Assembly: GCF_029382225.1 (NCBI RefSeq)
Contig: NZ_JARLTC010000008.1
Span: 186,001 to 250,000, forward strand
Length of the DNA: 64,000 nucleotides
DNA from: Spongiactinospora sp. TRM90649
GTDB taxonomy: Bacteria; Actinomycetota; Actinomycetes; Streptosporangiales; Streptosporangiaceae
Direction of reading: 5' to 3'
Positions 36,995 to 45,258 of this stretch are shown piece after piece. Positions within the stretch are counted from its first letter, which is position 1; each line of letters opens with the position of its first letter. The notes under the pieces were generated by a model. It did no database searches. It was given only the letters and a program-made list of their open reading frames with translations, and had not been told where the DNA came from. A program made the translations under genes and the position numbers.

Positions 36995-38743
36995 GTGACA
37001 GATCGCATCGAGGCAGCCGCCGCTGAGCTGCGTCCCCTGCTCCAAGAGTTCATCCTGTGGGCGCCTGAGCACGCGCCCGACAGCGATCCCGATCTGGTCG
37101 GGCCCGCTGTACTCTGGCATCGGCTGGCGGCATCCCCCCATATCGGCAGGTGGAGGCGCAAAGACCTCCGCACCATCCTGCTCGACCGCATGCCTCAGGT
37201 CGTCGAAGACCCGCAGGAGGCGGCCGACGGCATGATCCCCGCCGTGCGGGCCTACCTCACCTTCATGTCCGAGACCGGCCGCCTGGCCGAGGGCTCCGAC
37301 AAGCTCGACGTGCTGCTAGACGAGCTGGAGGAGCTGGAGGAGGAGTTCACCGAGGCGATGGACGAGGTCGCCGACTACGACTCCGACGACGATGACGACG
37401 CCGAGGAGGCCGAGAGCCTGGGCGACTTCGAGCCGTTCGCCGACGTCATCGGCGGGCTGCCGACGATCCGGCTGCGGCCCGACGTCGAGCTGGCCGAGGC
37501 GGCGCGCGCGGTGCCGCTGCTCACGACGACCCGTGACCTCGCGATCTGGGTCGGGCCGTCGCGCAAGGTCGGCGAGGAGAGCCTGCTCACCGACGCCGAG
37601 ATCAAGGAGGCGCTCGCGGCCACCGGCCTGCCGGAGCCGCCGCCCGCCACCGGCGACGACGACGCGCCGCTCGCCCAGCGGGTCCCCGCGCTGTGGAACG
37701 TCTGGAACCTCGCCGTCGATCTGGAGTTCCTGCTGCCGCAGGGCGACGACACGGTCGGCGTGGCCGACGACACCGCCGCCTGGCCGTTCGACGACGACGA
37801 AGACGTGCTCGACGTCTGGCTGCTCGGCCTCCAGTCGGTCGACTACGGCGACCCGGAGCTCGACGACGAGGAGCTCACCCTCACGCTGTCCGGCCTCACC
37901 AGGGCGGCGCTGGTCCGCCTGCTCGTGGCCGAGGGCTCGCGCGACCTGAACGAGCTGCGCGCCGAGCTGGAGGAGGCGGTGTCCGACCTCGACGACCTCG
38001 GCGCCGACGCCTGGGCCGCGGCCACCGAGCAGAACGGCGACGCGCTGGCCACCGTGGTCGACTGGCTCAAGGAATACCGCATCGTGACCGTCGAGGGCGA
38101 CGACGTTCGCCTGACCCCCCTCGGCTTCGAGGGCGTGGTCCACCTGGTCGACGACGCCGACATCGAGGTGGACGCCCGCCCCGCGATCGACGCCATGACC
38201 GCGCTCGACCTGCTGTCCTTCAGCGCCGAGCTGCCCGAGGACGAGGCCGACGCCGAGTTCGCCGCGTGGATGAAGCTGCGCGAGCCCGCGCAGGCGGCCA
38301 GGGAACTGCTCCAGGCGGCGGCCGAGGACGACGCCGACGCGCTGATCAGGGTCCAGGCGGCCAGCATGGTCGGCACGCTCGGCGATCAGGCGGTGCCCGC
38401 GTGGCAGGAGGCCCTGGAGATCTCCTCGCTGCGCCCCTACGCCGCGACCCACCTGACGCAGCTTGAGGTCGAGGAGGCCCCGGAGCCCACCCAGGCCGAT
38501 ACGCAATGGCTGATCCTCGACATGTGGACCATCTCCGCCGGTCTCGGGCGCCAGGAGTTCGTCAGCAGCCTGCACGACATCGGTTCGGCGGGCGACCTGT
38601 GCAACCTGCTCGACGTCATCTGGAAGGTCCCCCACCCGCACCTGGAGGAGCTCCTGGAAGCCATCGGGCAGGCCCACCCCGACCGCCAGGTCGGCAAGGC
38701 CGCCAAGCGCGCCCTCTTCAAGGCCCGCTCCTCCGCCAACTGA
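36995..38743 (+). CDS. Large acidic helical protein of unknown function
   Basis: 582 residues, very acidic with poly-Asp/Glu runs (near residues 128-140 and 268-275). I recognise no enzyme motif. The N-terminal 100 residues (LRPLLQEFILWAPEHAP) are helical. A winged-helix-like segment lies near residue 350 (VVDWLKEYRIVTVEGDDVRLTPLGFEGVVHLV). The last 170 residues read like HEAT-type repeats (AARELLQAAAEDDADALIRVQAASMVGTLGDQAVPAWQEAL; HPDRQVGKAAKRAL). It is probably a soluble adaptor or scaffold. It is transcribed alone from its own palindrome-marked promoter. Confidence 0.8.
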   Translation: MTDRIEAAAAELRPLLQEFILWAPEHAPDSDPDLVGPAVLWHRLAASPHIGRWRRKDLRTILLDRMPQVVEDPQEAADGMIPAVRAYLTFMSETGRLAEGSDKLDVLLDELEELEEEFTEAMDEVADYDSDDDDDAEEAESLGDFEPFADVIGGLPTIRLRPDVELAEAARAVPLLTTTRDLAIWVGPSRKVGEESLLTDAEIKEALAATGLPEPPPATGDDDAPLAQRVPALWNVWNLAVDLEFLLPQGDDTVGVADDTAAWPFDDDEDVLDVWLLGLQSVDYGDPELDDEELTLTLSGLTRAALVRLLVAEGSRDLNELRAELEEAVSDLDDLGADAWAAATEQNGDALATVVDWLKEYRIVTVEGDDVRLTPLGFEGVVHLVDDADIEVDARPAIDAMTALDLLSFSAELPEDEADAEFAAWMKLREPAQAARELLQAAAEDDADALIRVQAASMVGTLGDQAVPAWQEALEISSLRPYAATHLTQLEVEEAPEPTQADTQWLILDMWTISAGLGRQEFVSSLHDIGSAGDLCNLLDVIWKVPHPHLEELLEAIGQAHPDRQVGKAAKRALFKARSSAN

Positions 38744-38799
38744 ACGCCAACTGAACGCCGCCTGCCCGCTCCGGCCGGCGACGCCTGTGCCCGTTTTCG

Positions 38800-38823
38800 C
38801 GCCAGGGGTTCCGGCCCTTGGCG
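38800..38823 (+). terminator. Weak hairpin after the acidic-protein gene
   Basis: CGCCA plus GGG (38800-38807) pairs with CCC plus TGGCG (38815-38823) with one bulge. Nothing else is supportable in 38744-38994. Confidence 0.35.
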
Positions 38824-38994
38824 TCATGACGGTTGGGCGGGTTGGGCGTCGGCCGTTGGCCGGTGCCGTAACGGCGCGGGCGGACCGCGCCTGAGAAGCG
38901 CTCGGGCACCGGGGCCGGGCCTGGGCAGGGCGTCGGGTGGTGGGGGCTTGCCGTGGCCGGACGGCCCCGGCGGTGACCGCCGGGCGCCCGCCCC

Positions 38995-40008
38995 TCAGCC
39001 GGCCTGGTGCCAGTCGGGGAGCGGGCGGTAGATCGCGACGCCGCTGGTCTCCAGCTCCTCGCGCAGCCGGAAGTACTCGTCGCCGAACGGGTCCACCCCC
39101 GCGAGCGGCATCAGCCCGCGACGGATGGACACGTCGTGCGGGGCCAGTTCCGCCGCCGCCGCGAGGTGGCGTTCGGCCGCCGCCCGGCGGCCCTGGCGGA
39201 ACAGCCACGCGGCGATCCGGCCGTGCAGCCGGGCCACCCGCTCGGCGGCGGTCGAGGCCCGCAGGTGCTCCCGTACGGCCTGCGCGCTCAGCCCGCTCTC
39301 GCCCTCCCGCACCCACCGGCGCAGCGCCGCCTTCGCGGCGTCCGAGGACAGCCCGTTCATCGACCGGAAGGTGTCGGTCGCGGTCATGGTGTCCTGGGGG
39401 CGGGCGATCCGGCCGTCCTCGCCGATCCAGACCACGGTGGGCACGTTGACCACGTTGAACAGCTCCGACACCCGCCCCTCGGTGTCCACCAGCGCGGTGT
39501 GCGCGAGCCCCTCGATCCACGGCGCGGCGTCGTCGGCGCGGCGGTCCAGCGACACGCTGACCACGGCGAAGCCGGACCCGGCCAGCTCGCGGTGCAGTTC
39601 GTCCCACGCGGCCAGGTCGTAGCGGCAGCCGCACCAGGACGCCCAGAACACCAGCGCGATCTTCGTGCCCCGGCGGGCGGACAACGTGAAGTCTCCGAGG
39701 GTGAAGTCGGGAGCCTCTCCCGCCGACAGCCCCTCGGGCTCCCCGACGGCCACCACGCCCTCCTCGGCGTCCGTGACGACCTCGCGGCCCAGGAGCCCTG
39801 CGAAGGCCGTCAGATCCACTCCCGGGCCCGCTGAGCCGTCTTCTGCGGGCACGTCGGCCACCGCCGCCCTGAAGGCCGGGACGCAGGCGTCTCCACGGCA
39901 CCAGCCGTGCGGCTTGCGCTCCCATCCCAGGACCGGCGCGCCGTGCGGCAGCACGAGCCCCTCGATCCGTTCTTCGCGTCCGTCGGCGAGCAGCGTGATC
40001 ATCTTCAT
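38995..40008 (-). CDS. Redoxin/thioredoxin-fold protein with CxC motif
   Basis: 337 residues from ATG 40008. Residues 100-230 form a TlpA/AhpC-type thioredoxin fold (APDFTLGDFTL ... ALVFWASWCGCRYDLAAWDEL ... NVVNVPTVVWIGEDGRI). The active site reads W-C-G-C-R, a CxC, where ResA/TlpA relatives have WCxxC. The N-terminal 80 residues hold GWCRGDACVPAF, and the C-terminal 110 residues look like TPR helices (GRIAAWLFRQGRRAAAERHLAAAAEL). No signal peptide, so cytosolic. Thiol reductase or peroxiredoxin-like activity is inferred. The promoter has an overlapping palindrome. Confidence 0.75.
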   Translation of the reverse strand: MKMITLLADGREERIEGLVLPHGAPVLGWERKPHGWCRGDACVPAFRAAVADVPAEDGSAGPGVDLTAFAGLLGREVVTDAEEGVVAVGEPEGLSAGEAPDFTLGDFTLSARRGTKIALVFWASWCGCRYDLAAWDELHRELAGSGFAVVSVSLDRRADDAAPWIEGLAHTALVDTEGRVSELFNVVNVPTVVWIGEDGRIARPQDTMTATDTFRSMNGLSSDAAKAALRRWVREGESGLSAQAVREHLRASTAAERVARLHGRIAAWLFRQGRRAAAERHLAAAAELAPHDVSIRRGLMPLAGVDPFGDEYFRLREELETSGVAIYRPLPDWHQAG

Positions 40009-40025
40009 CCCGTTAGATAGCGTCA

Positions 40026-40061
40026 CTCTCCAATCATTGGATAGTAGCGCTCTCCAGTCAA
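40026..40061 (-). promoter_or_regulatory. Promoter with palindromic operator over the -10 of the redoxin gene
   Basis: On the minus strand TTGACT (40061-40056) and AATGAT (40038-40033) are 17 nt apart. A 19-bp near-palindrome (40026-40044, core CCAATCATTGG) is centred on the -10. A related half (TGGAGAG ... CTATC) repeats about 24 bp away. This is the expected geometry of a repressor site. Confidence 0.55.
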
Positions 40062-40082
40062 GTGATGGTGCCCGGAAACGCG

Positions 40083-40111
40083 AAAAACCCCCTGGGAGAT
40101 CTCCCAAGGGG
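40083..40111 (-). terminator. Rho-independent terminator of tRNA-Glu
   Basis: On the minus strand a CCCC-TTGGGAG / CTCCCA-GGGG stem is followed by five T residues, 16 nt after the tRNA 3' end. Confidence 0.9.
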
Positions 40112-40126
40112 TGTTGCTGCTGCGAG

Positions 40127-40199
40127 TAGTCCCGACCGGATTCGAACCGGCGTTACCGCCTTGAGAGGGCGGCGTCCTAGGCCACTAGACGACGGGACC
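40127..40199 (-). tRNA. tRNA-Glu (CTC)
   Basis: 73 nt cloverleaf on the minus strand. The anticodon arm CCGCC-CTCTCAA-GGCGG gives anticodon CTC, the T-loop is GGTTCGAATCC, and the acceptor stem GGTCCCG/CGGGACT begins with a G-U pair as in other actinomycete Glu tRNAs. CCA is not encoded. A strong terminator follows. Confidence 0.96.
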
Positions 40200-40377
40200 G
40201 CATACATCGGGAGGGCGTTGAGACCCTCCCCGTGTCGCTCGGTTTCCCTGGCGACGGCAGTAACTCTACCGCACCCCAAGTGGTGGGCAAAACGGTTAGC
40301 GCCAGGGTCCGCCGAGCTGAGAAACGACTCAGCCGGTCTCAGCCCACACACAGCCCCCACGATGCACCGTGGAGGAC

Positions 40378-41592
40378 ATGACAGGAAATCTCGCCCGGAC
40401 CACCGGCCGCCCTTCGCCTGACGCCGTCACGGCCTCGCCATCGGCGTTCCCGCCCGCGACCGGCGGTCCCTTAGCACCCCTGACCGGCGCTTCCCTGGCG
40501 TCCACGACGGGCGGCGCGTACCGGTCCGCCACGCCCGCGACCCACGCGAGCCGGGGAGCCCCCGAACCGCCCACCTCGGACGCGGGCGCGGGACGGCACC
40601 GGGGCGGCTCCCCCGGCGGCACCCTCACCGCGCACGCGCCCGTACGGGACGGCCTGCGGCGCGTGGAGGCGACCATCCGCCGGCTCAGCAACTCCTCGCG
40701 GCTGGCGGCGATCAACGACGCGACCGGCCGGATCACGTCGGCGGGCGGCAAACGGCTGCGGCCCGCGCTGACCCTGGCCACCGGCCTGGCGCTCGGCGGC
40801 GCCCCGACCCGGCGGCTGATCACGGGCGCCGCGTGCGTCGAACTGATCCACGCCGGATCGCTGGTCCACGACGACCTGATGGACGAGGCCGTGGAACGGC
40901 GCGGCGCCCAGACCCTCAACGCCGAACTGGGCGCCCCCCGGGCCCTGGTGATCGGCGACTTCATGCTGGCCAGGGCCGGGCTCGCGGCGCTCACCGCCGT
41001 GTCCCGCCCGGTCGCCGAGACCCTCGCCAACACCACCGTCGAACTGGCCGAGGGACAGTTCCAGGAGACGGCCGGCCTGTTCGACCCGCAACGCACCACC
41101 GAGGACGCGATGCGGTCGATCACCGGCAAGACCGCGTCGCTGTTCCGGGCGAGCTGCCTGGTGGCGGCGCACTGCGCGCACGCCGCGCCCGAGCAGCGGG
41201 TGGGCCTCGCGGTGTACGGCGAGCGGTTCGGCCAGGTCTTCCAGATCCTCGACGACCTGCTCGACCTGGCCGCCGACTCCGCCGTCCTCGGCAAGCCGGC
41301 CGGAAACGACCTCCGGCACGGCGTCTACACCCTGCCGCTGCTGTGGGCGCTCGCCGAGCCCGGCCTCGACGGCGTGCGCGAACTGCTCGGCCGCCGCCTC
41401 ACCGAGGAGGAGGTGGAGCACATCCTGCACGCCCTGCGGCGCGGCGACCTGGTAGAGCGGACCATCGAGCGCTGCCGCCGGATGGCCGCCGAGACGCCGC
41501 TGCCCGACCTGCCGCGCGGGGAGATCGCCGAGTCGCTGGCCGCGCTGCCCACCGCCTACATCGACTGGACCGCCGCGCTGATCACGCGCTGA
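40378..41592 (+). CDS. Polyprenyl diphosphate synthase
   Basis: 404 residues. All-helical trans-prenyltransferase with first Asp-rich motif LVHDDLMDEA and second ILDDLLDLA, GGKRLRP at the substrate end, and TGKTASLFRASC. Small residues before the first motif (AGSLVHDD) fit a long-chain product, probably for menaquinone. The first 85 residues are a Pro/Thr/Ala-rich unconserved extension. Starts GTG 40369 or ATG 40378 lie beside GGAGG, and the real start could be later. It overlaps the convergent PH-like gene by 11 bp. Confidence 0.87.
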   Translation: MTGNLARTTGRPSPDAVTASPSAFPPATGGPLAPLTGASLASTTGGAYRSATPATHASRGAPEPPTSDAGAGRHRGGSPGGTLTAHAPVRDGLRRVEATIRRLSNSSRLAAINDATGRITSAGGKRLRPALTLATGLALGGAPTRRLITGAACVELIHAGSLVHDDLMDEAVERRGAQTLNAELGAPRALVIGDFMLARAGLAALTAVSRPVAETLANTTVELAEGQFQETAGLFDPQRTTEDAMRSITGKTASLFRASCLVAAHCAHAAPEQRVGLAVYGERFGQVFQILDDLLDLAADSAVLGKPAGNDLRHGVYTLPLLWALAEPGLDGVRELLGRRLTEEEVEHILHALRRGDLVERTIERCRRMAAETPLPDLPRGEIAESLAALPTAYIDWTAALITR

Positions 41593-42190
41593 CCGGCAGG
41601 AGATCGGGGCGGTGACGGGCGACCCAGGCTCCCATCTCACCTTCCTGCCAGGCGGGGTCGAGCTCGCCGAGCGGGATGGCGACCTGAGGACGACCGGTGC
41701 GCGGATCCACGGGAGCCTCCGCGAGCCGGGCGCGCATCCAGCCGGGAACCCTGCGCGGAACGACGCGCTCGCCCCAGCCGATCAACCCGAGCGCCTCGGT
41801 CGCCCCGGCGCGCACACGCATGCCGCCGGGGCGTCCGACCTTCCGGGGACTCGCCATCCGCGTCTCCACCCGCCCCACCCGCGTGATGTCCGGCCAGGCC
41901 AGGCTCACGCGGAACCCGAGGGCGTCCTCCAGCTCCACGCCGGACGGCGAGAACCGGACGACGGTGCCCGCGACCATCCGGTCGTACTTCACCTTCAGCA
42001 CCAGGACCAGGACCGCCGTCGCCGCCAGCCCGACCAGCACGCCCCCGATGGCGGTCGTCGTGAAGATCCCGCCCAGGAGCATCGTCACCAGGAAGAACAT
42101 CACCAGCAGGGCGACGAACGGCAGCACGAACCTGCCGAAGTCGCGGTTGACGCGGAACTCCTGCACGGGCGCACGCATCTCGTCATCCAT
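41582..42190 (-). CDS. Membrane protein with PH-like domain
   Basis: 202 residues. Two membrane segments (about 20-42 and 46-66) are followed by a beta-rich cytoplasmic domain (VVRFSPSGVELEDALGFRVSLAWPDITRVG) like bacterial PH domains, then a polar tail. Function unknown. Its ATG follows the stop of the response regulator with no gap, so it is the last gene of the ABC/two-component operon and may modulate it. Confidence 0.7.
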   Translation of the reverse strand: MDDEMRAPVQEFRVNRDFGRFVLPFVALLVMFFLVTMLLGGIFTTTAIGGVLVGLAATAVLVLVLKVKYDRMVAGTVVRFSPSGVELEDALGFRVSLAWPDITRVGRVETRMASPRKVGRPGGMRVRAGATEALGLIGWGERVVPRRVPGWMRARLAEAPVDPRTGRPQVAIPLGELDPAWQEGEMGAWVARHRPDLLPVSA

Positions 42191-42814
42191 CTAGTCCAGC
42201 AGCCCCCGCCGATACGCCTCCGCGACGGCGGAGGCCCGGTCACGCACGTCGAGCTTGGCGTAGACGTGCAGCAGGTGGGTCTTGATGCTCGCCTCGCTGA
42301 TGAACAGCCGGGCGGCGGCCTCCTTGTTGGTCGCCCCACCGGCGACGAGCCTGAGCACCTGCGTCTCCCGGGGGCTCAGCGCGCTGGCGGACGGCTTGCG
42401 CACCCGCCCCACGAGAACCCCGGCCACGGACGGCGCGAGCACCGTCTCCCCACGATACGAGGCGCGTACGGCCTGCAGCAGATCCTCGGTGGGCGCGTCC
42501 TTCAACAGGTAACCGGTCGCCCCCGCCTCGATCGCGGGCAGCACGTCGGCGTCGGTGTCGAACGTCGTCAGCACCAGCACCCGCGTCCCCGGCACCGCCT
42601 CCCGCAACCGCCGCGTGGCCCGCACGCCGTCCATCCCGGGCATCCGCAGATCCATGAGCACGAGATCGACGGCCAGCTCCCCCGCCACCCGAACAGCCTC
42701 GGCACCGTCCCCGGCCTCCCCCACCACCTCGATATCAGCCACAGTCGCGAACGCCGCCCGCAACCCATCCCGCACGATCGGATGATCATCCACAATCAAA
42801 ACCCGAATCGCCAC
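42191..42814 (-). CDS. LuxR/NarL-family response regulator of the ABC operon
   Basis: 207 residues from GTG 42814. Receiver with DDHPIVRDG, phosphoacceptor Asp55 (VLMDLRMPG) and YLLKDAP. LuxR HTH (LSPRETQVLRLVAGGATNKEAAARL, ASIKTHLLHVYAKL). The partner of the kinase at 43137-44429. The start could also be ATG 42847. It is unusual that 322 bp separate it from the kinase stop. Confidence 0.88.
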   Translation of the reverse strand: MAIRVLIVDDHPIVRDGLRAAFATVADIEVVGEAGDGAEAVRVAGELAVDLVLMDLRMPGMDGVRATRRLREAVPGTRVLVLTTFDTDADVLPAIEAGATGYLLKDAPTEDLLQAVRASYRGETVLAPSVAGVLVGRVRKPSASALSPRETQVLRLVAGGATNKEAAARLFISEASIKTHLLHVYAKLDVRDRASAVAEAYRRGLLD

Positions 42815-43136
42815 CTCATCACCCAACGCCCTCACCCCCCTCTCCATCACCCACCCCAACCCTACGAACCCCCCAACCTCCCGCGCCCGCATAACTCCTG
42901 CCCCCCGCAGCACCCGCCCCGCCACACACCACCAGTACGGCAGACCGGTCCACTCTCGCCCGACAGGCCGCCACCGACTGACGAGAGCATGGGGCCGCCA
43001 CCGGCCCAACACGGCTCCCAGGAAGCAACCAGATCAGCCGGGGCCGCCCGCACGGAGAACACCCCGCACCCGTCTGCCGCCACCAACCGTCACCCCAGAT
43101 CCCACGTGATCGCCGAAGCGACCAGATCGGCCGGGT
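42815..43136. other. Non-coding spacer between kinase and regulator: G-rich tract and 21-bp repeat
   Basis: No supportable gene. On the minus strand 42850-42874 reads G-runs of 6, 3, 4 and 3 separated by short loops, a classic four-tract quadruplex motif close to the regulator start. A 21-bp direct repeat (GAAGC-A/G-ACCAGATC-A/G-GCCGGG) occurs at 43022-43042 and 43115-43135, 93 bp apart. The spacer is purine-rich on the transcribed side. Confidence 0.5.
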
Positions 43137-44429
43137 TCACTGCTGAGGAGACCACCGCGGCCGATTGCCCATCGCCGGCTGCCATTCCTGGTCCAATGTG
43201 GTCGTCGGTGCGGTCGGATCGGCGGCGATCGCTGGTACGGCGACGGCGACGGCCGTGCCCTGGGCGGCGGCGCTCTCGACGGAGAGGGTGCCGCCGACGC
43301 CGCGGGTGCGTTGGCGCATGCTGCTCAGGCCGAAGCCGGTTCTGCTCGTGGTCTGGTCGTCGAAGCCGGTGCCGTCGTCGCGGATGTCCAGAAGGACCGT
43401 GTCGTCCAGGTAGGAGAGTGTGACCCCGACCCGCTCGGCCCGCGCGTGCTTGGCGATGTTGGACAGGGCCTCCTGGGCGACCCGGAACAGGGTCACCTCG
43501 ATCGCCGCGACCAGCCTGACCGGTGAACCGGTCACCTCGAAGTCGGGGGTGATCCCCGCGTCGCGGCCCCAGCGGGCGGTGAGGTCGGCCAGGGCCTCCG
43601 GCAGATGCGCGTCCTCCAGCGGTTCGGGCCGCAGCGCCCGCACCGAACGCCTGGCCTCGGTGAGCGCGCGTCCGGCGAGGACCGCGACCTGGTCGCTGTG
43701 CCTGCGCCACTGCTCATGATCGTCGTGGGCGGAGTCGGCGGCCCTGAGCTGCCCGATCAGCGCCACGAGGTCCTGGGCGATCGTGTCGTGGATCTCCCTG
43801 GCCAGCCGTTGCCGCTCGTCGAGCACCCCCGCCTCCCTCGCCTGCGTGACGAGCTGGGCGTGCAGCCCGGCGTTCTCCGCGAGCGCCGCCTGCAGCCGCT
43901 CGTTGGCCTTCCTGCGGCGCTCGCTCTCCAGGCCGACCTGCCAGCCGACGAACAGCAGCGGCAGGGACAACCCCAGCAGGGCCGTGATCAGGTCGATCTG
44001 CCCGAACCCTTCGCCGCTCGGGCTGCTCTGCGCGACGACCGTGACGATCGCGGTCGCGGCGACCCCCAGCATGACGGCCCGTTTCGGGAACAGCACGCTG
44101 GTCAGCGGGTAGCCGATGGACAGGAAGAGGGTGAACGCCACGCTGGTCGCCACGAGCGCCGCGCCGATCGCCAGGATGCCCGCGTAGTGGATGATCGCCA
44201 GTGCCAGGTGCGTGCGACGCCGGGGATAGAGCCAGTACATGCCGGGCAGCCACGCTGCGGCCAGCAGCACGAGGGGCCAGGTCTGCCCGGCGACCTGTCC
44301 TAGCGCCACCGCGGCGAGGACGGAGACGACCAGGACGCCGTAAGCGAGGGCCAGTAAGACCCACATCCCCTTGCCGTCCTCGTCCATCCCCTCGTCGGGA
44401 CCGAGCCAGCTGATCTCCATCATTCCCAC
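43137..44429 (-). CDS. Two-component sensor histidine kinase (NarL type)
   Basis: 430 residues (start GTG 44429; ATG 44423 or 44420 possible). About five membrane segments to residue 175, a short coiled coil, then HisKA_3 with phosphoacceptor His in AREIHDTIAQDLVAL, and an HATPase with QEALSNIAKHA (N-box), DDGTGFD (G1) and GFGLSSMRQRTRG (G2). It lies 30 bp after an ABC-2 permease. Kinase, transporter and regulator together suggest sensing of the transported compound or of membrane damage. Confidence 0.88.
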   Translation of the reverse strand: MGMMEISWLGPDEGMDEDGKGMWVLLALAYGVLVVSVLAAVALGQVAGQTWPLVLLAAAWLPGMYWLYPRRRTHLALAIIHYAGILAIGAALVATSVAFTLFLSIGYPLTSVLFPKRAVMLGVAATAIVTVVAQSSPSGEGFGQIDLITALLGLSLPLLFVGWQVGLESERRRKANERLQAALAENAGLHAQLVTQAREAGVLDERQRLAREIHDTIAQDLVALIGQLRAADSAHDDHEQWRRHSDQVAVLAGRALTEARRSVRALRPEPLEDAHLPEALADLTARWGRDAGITPDFEVTGSPVRLVAAIEVTLFRVAQEALSNIAKHARAERVGVTLSYLDDTVLLDIRDDGTGFDDQTTSRTGFGLSSMRQRTRGVGGTLSVESAAAQGTAVAVAVPAIAADPTAPTTTLDQEWQPAMGNRPRWSPQQ

Positions 44430-44459
44430 GTCATCACCCCCGCCGTGCCGTTCAGGCCG

Positions 44460-45176
44460 TTACTCCCACCTGAACATCTTCGCCGACAGCAGGGAGCTCA
44501 CCAGGACGACCGCGGCCATCACCGCCAGATGCGGCGGCTCGGGCCAGGCCCCCGCCCAACTCGCCCGAAGCGACTGCATGAACGCACCCAGCGGCGTGTA
44601 GTCGCCCACGCTCACCATGAACGGGGGCAGGCTCTCCGCCGGCATGAAGATCCCGCCGAAGACGATGCTCAGGAAGAAGAGCCCGATGCCGATGCCCGTC
44701 GCCACGCGCCCGCTCGGCGCCAGCGCCGCGACCAGGAGGCCCACGGCGAAGAGCGACATGACCCCGAGCACGAAGCTGAGCAGGAACGCCGGGACCCGCG
44801 CCGGCAGATCGAACCCGAACCCGGCCACGCCCACGACCACCACCAGCGCCATCGAGATCACCGCCAGCGCCACGCCGACGGCGAGCTGAGCGCCGAGCAG
44901 CCTGGCCGGGTGAACGGGTGTGGCCGCCATCCTGCGAAGGACGCCCTTCTCCCGGTAACTCGCCATGGTCGTCGGCAGCAGGTTCATTCCGAGCTGCGCG
45001 AGCCCGAGCGCGATCGCCGCCGAGGGAAAGAAGGTCTCGATCCCGTCCTGCCCGTTATCGGGTGCCATGATGGCCCCGAACAGCGCCACCATTCCGACCG
45101 GTAGAACCAGCACCACCAATGTCGCGGCCGGATCGCGGAGAAATAGCTTCCACTCGTATTTCACCAGTACGGTCAT
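44460..45176 (-). CDS. ABC-2 type transporter permease
   Basis: 238 residues with six predicted membrane segments, e.g. ATLVVLVLPVGMVALFGA and LAVISMALVVVVGVAGFGF, and the cytoplasmic YREKGVLRRMAATPVHPARLL loop typical of DrrB-like ABC-2 permeases. Partner of the ATPase at 45259. Likely a drug or lipid exporter. Confidence 0.88.
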   Translation of the reverse strand: MTVLVKYEWKLFLRDPAATLVVLVLPVGMVALFGAIMAPDNGQDGIETFFPSAAIALGLAQLGMNLLPTTMASYREKGVLRRMAATPVHPARLLGAQLAVGVALAVISMALVVVVGVAGFGFDLPARVPAFLLSFVLGVMSLFAVGLLVAALAPSGRVATGIGIGLFFLSIVFGGIFMPAESLPPFMVSVGDYTPLGAFMQSLRASWAGAWPEPPHLAVMAAVVLVSSLLSAKMFRWE

Positions 45177-45258
45177 TCGTTTCCTCCATTTGTCAGGTCT
45201 GGCAGAGCGGCCGACCTGAGTGCCCGTGTAATGGGTGGCCGCGAGCTCAATGCCTCAG

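Noticed and set aside
37316-39925. 869-codon minus-strand frame across the acidic gene and redoxin gene
   Set aside because: It joins antisense and out-of-frame translations of two clear genes and has low-complexity composition.
42862-43086. Small gene between kinase and response regulator
   Set aside because: Frames are Gly/Cys/Trp-rich with no ribosome site; only the PADLVAS repeat is of interest.
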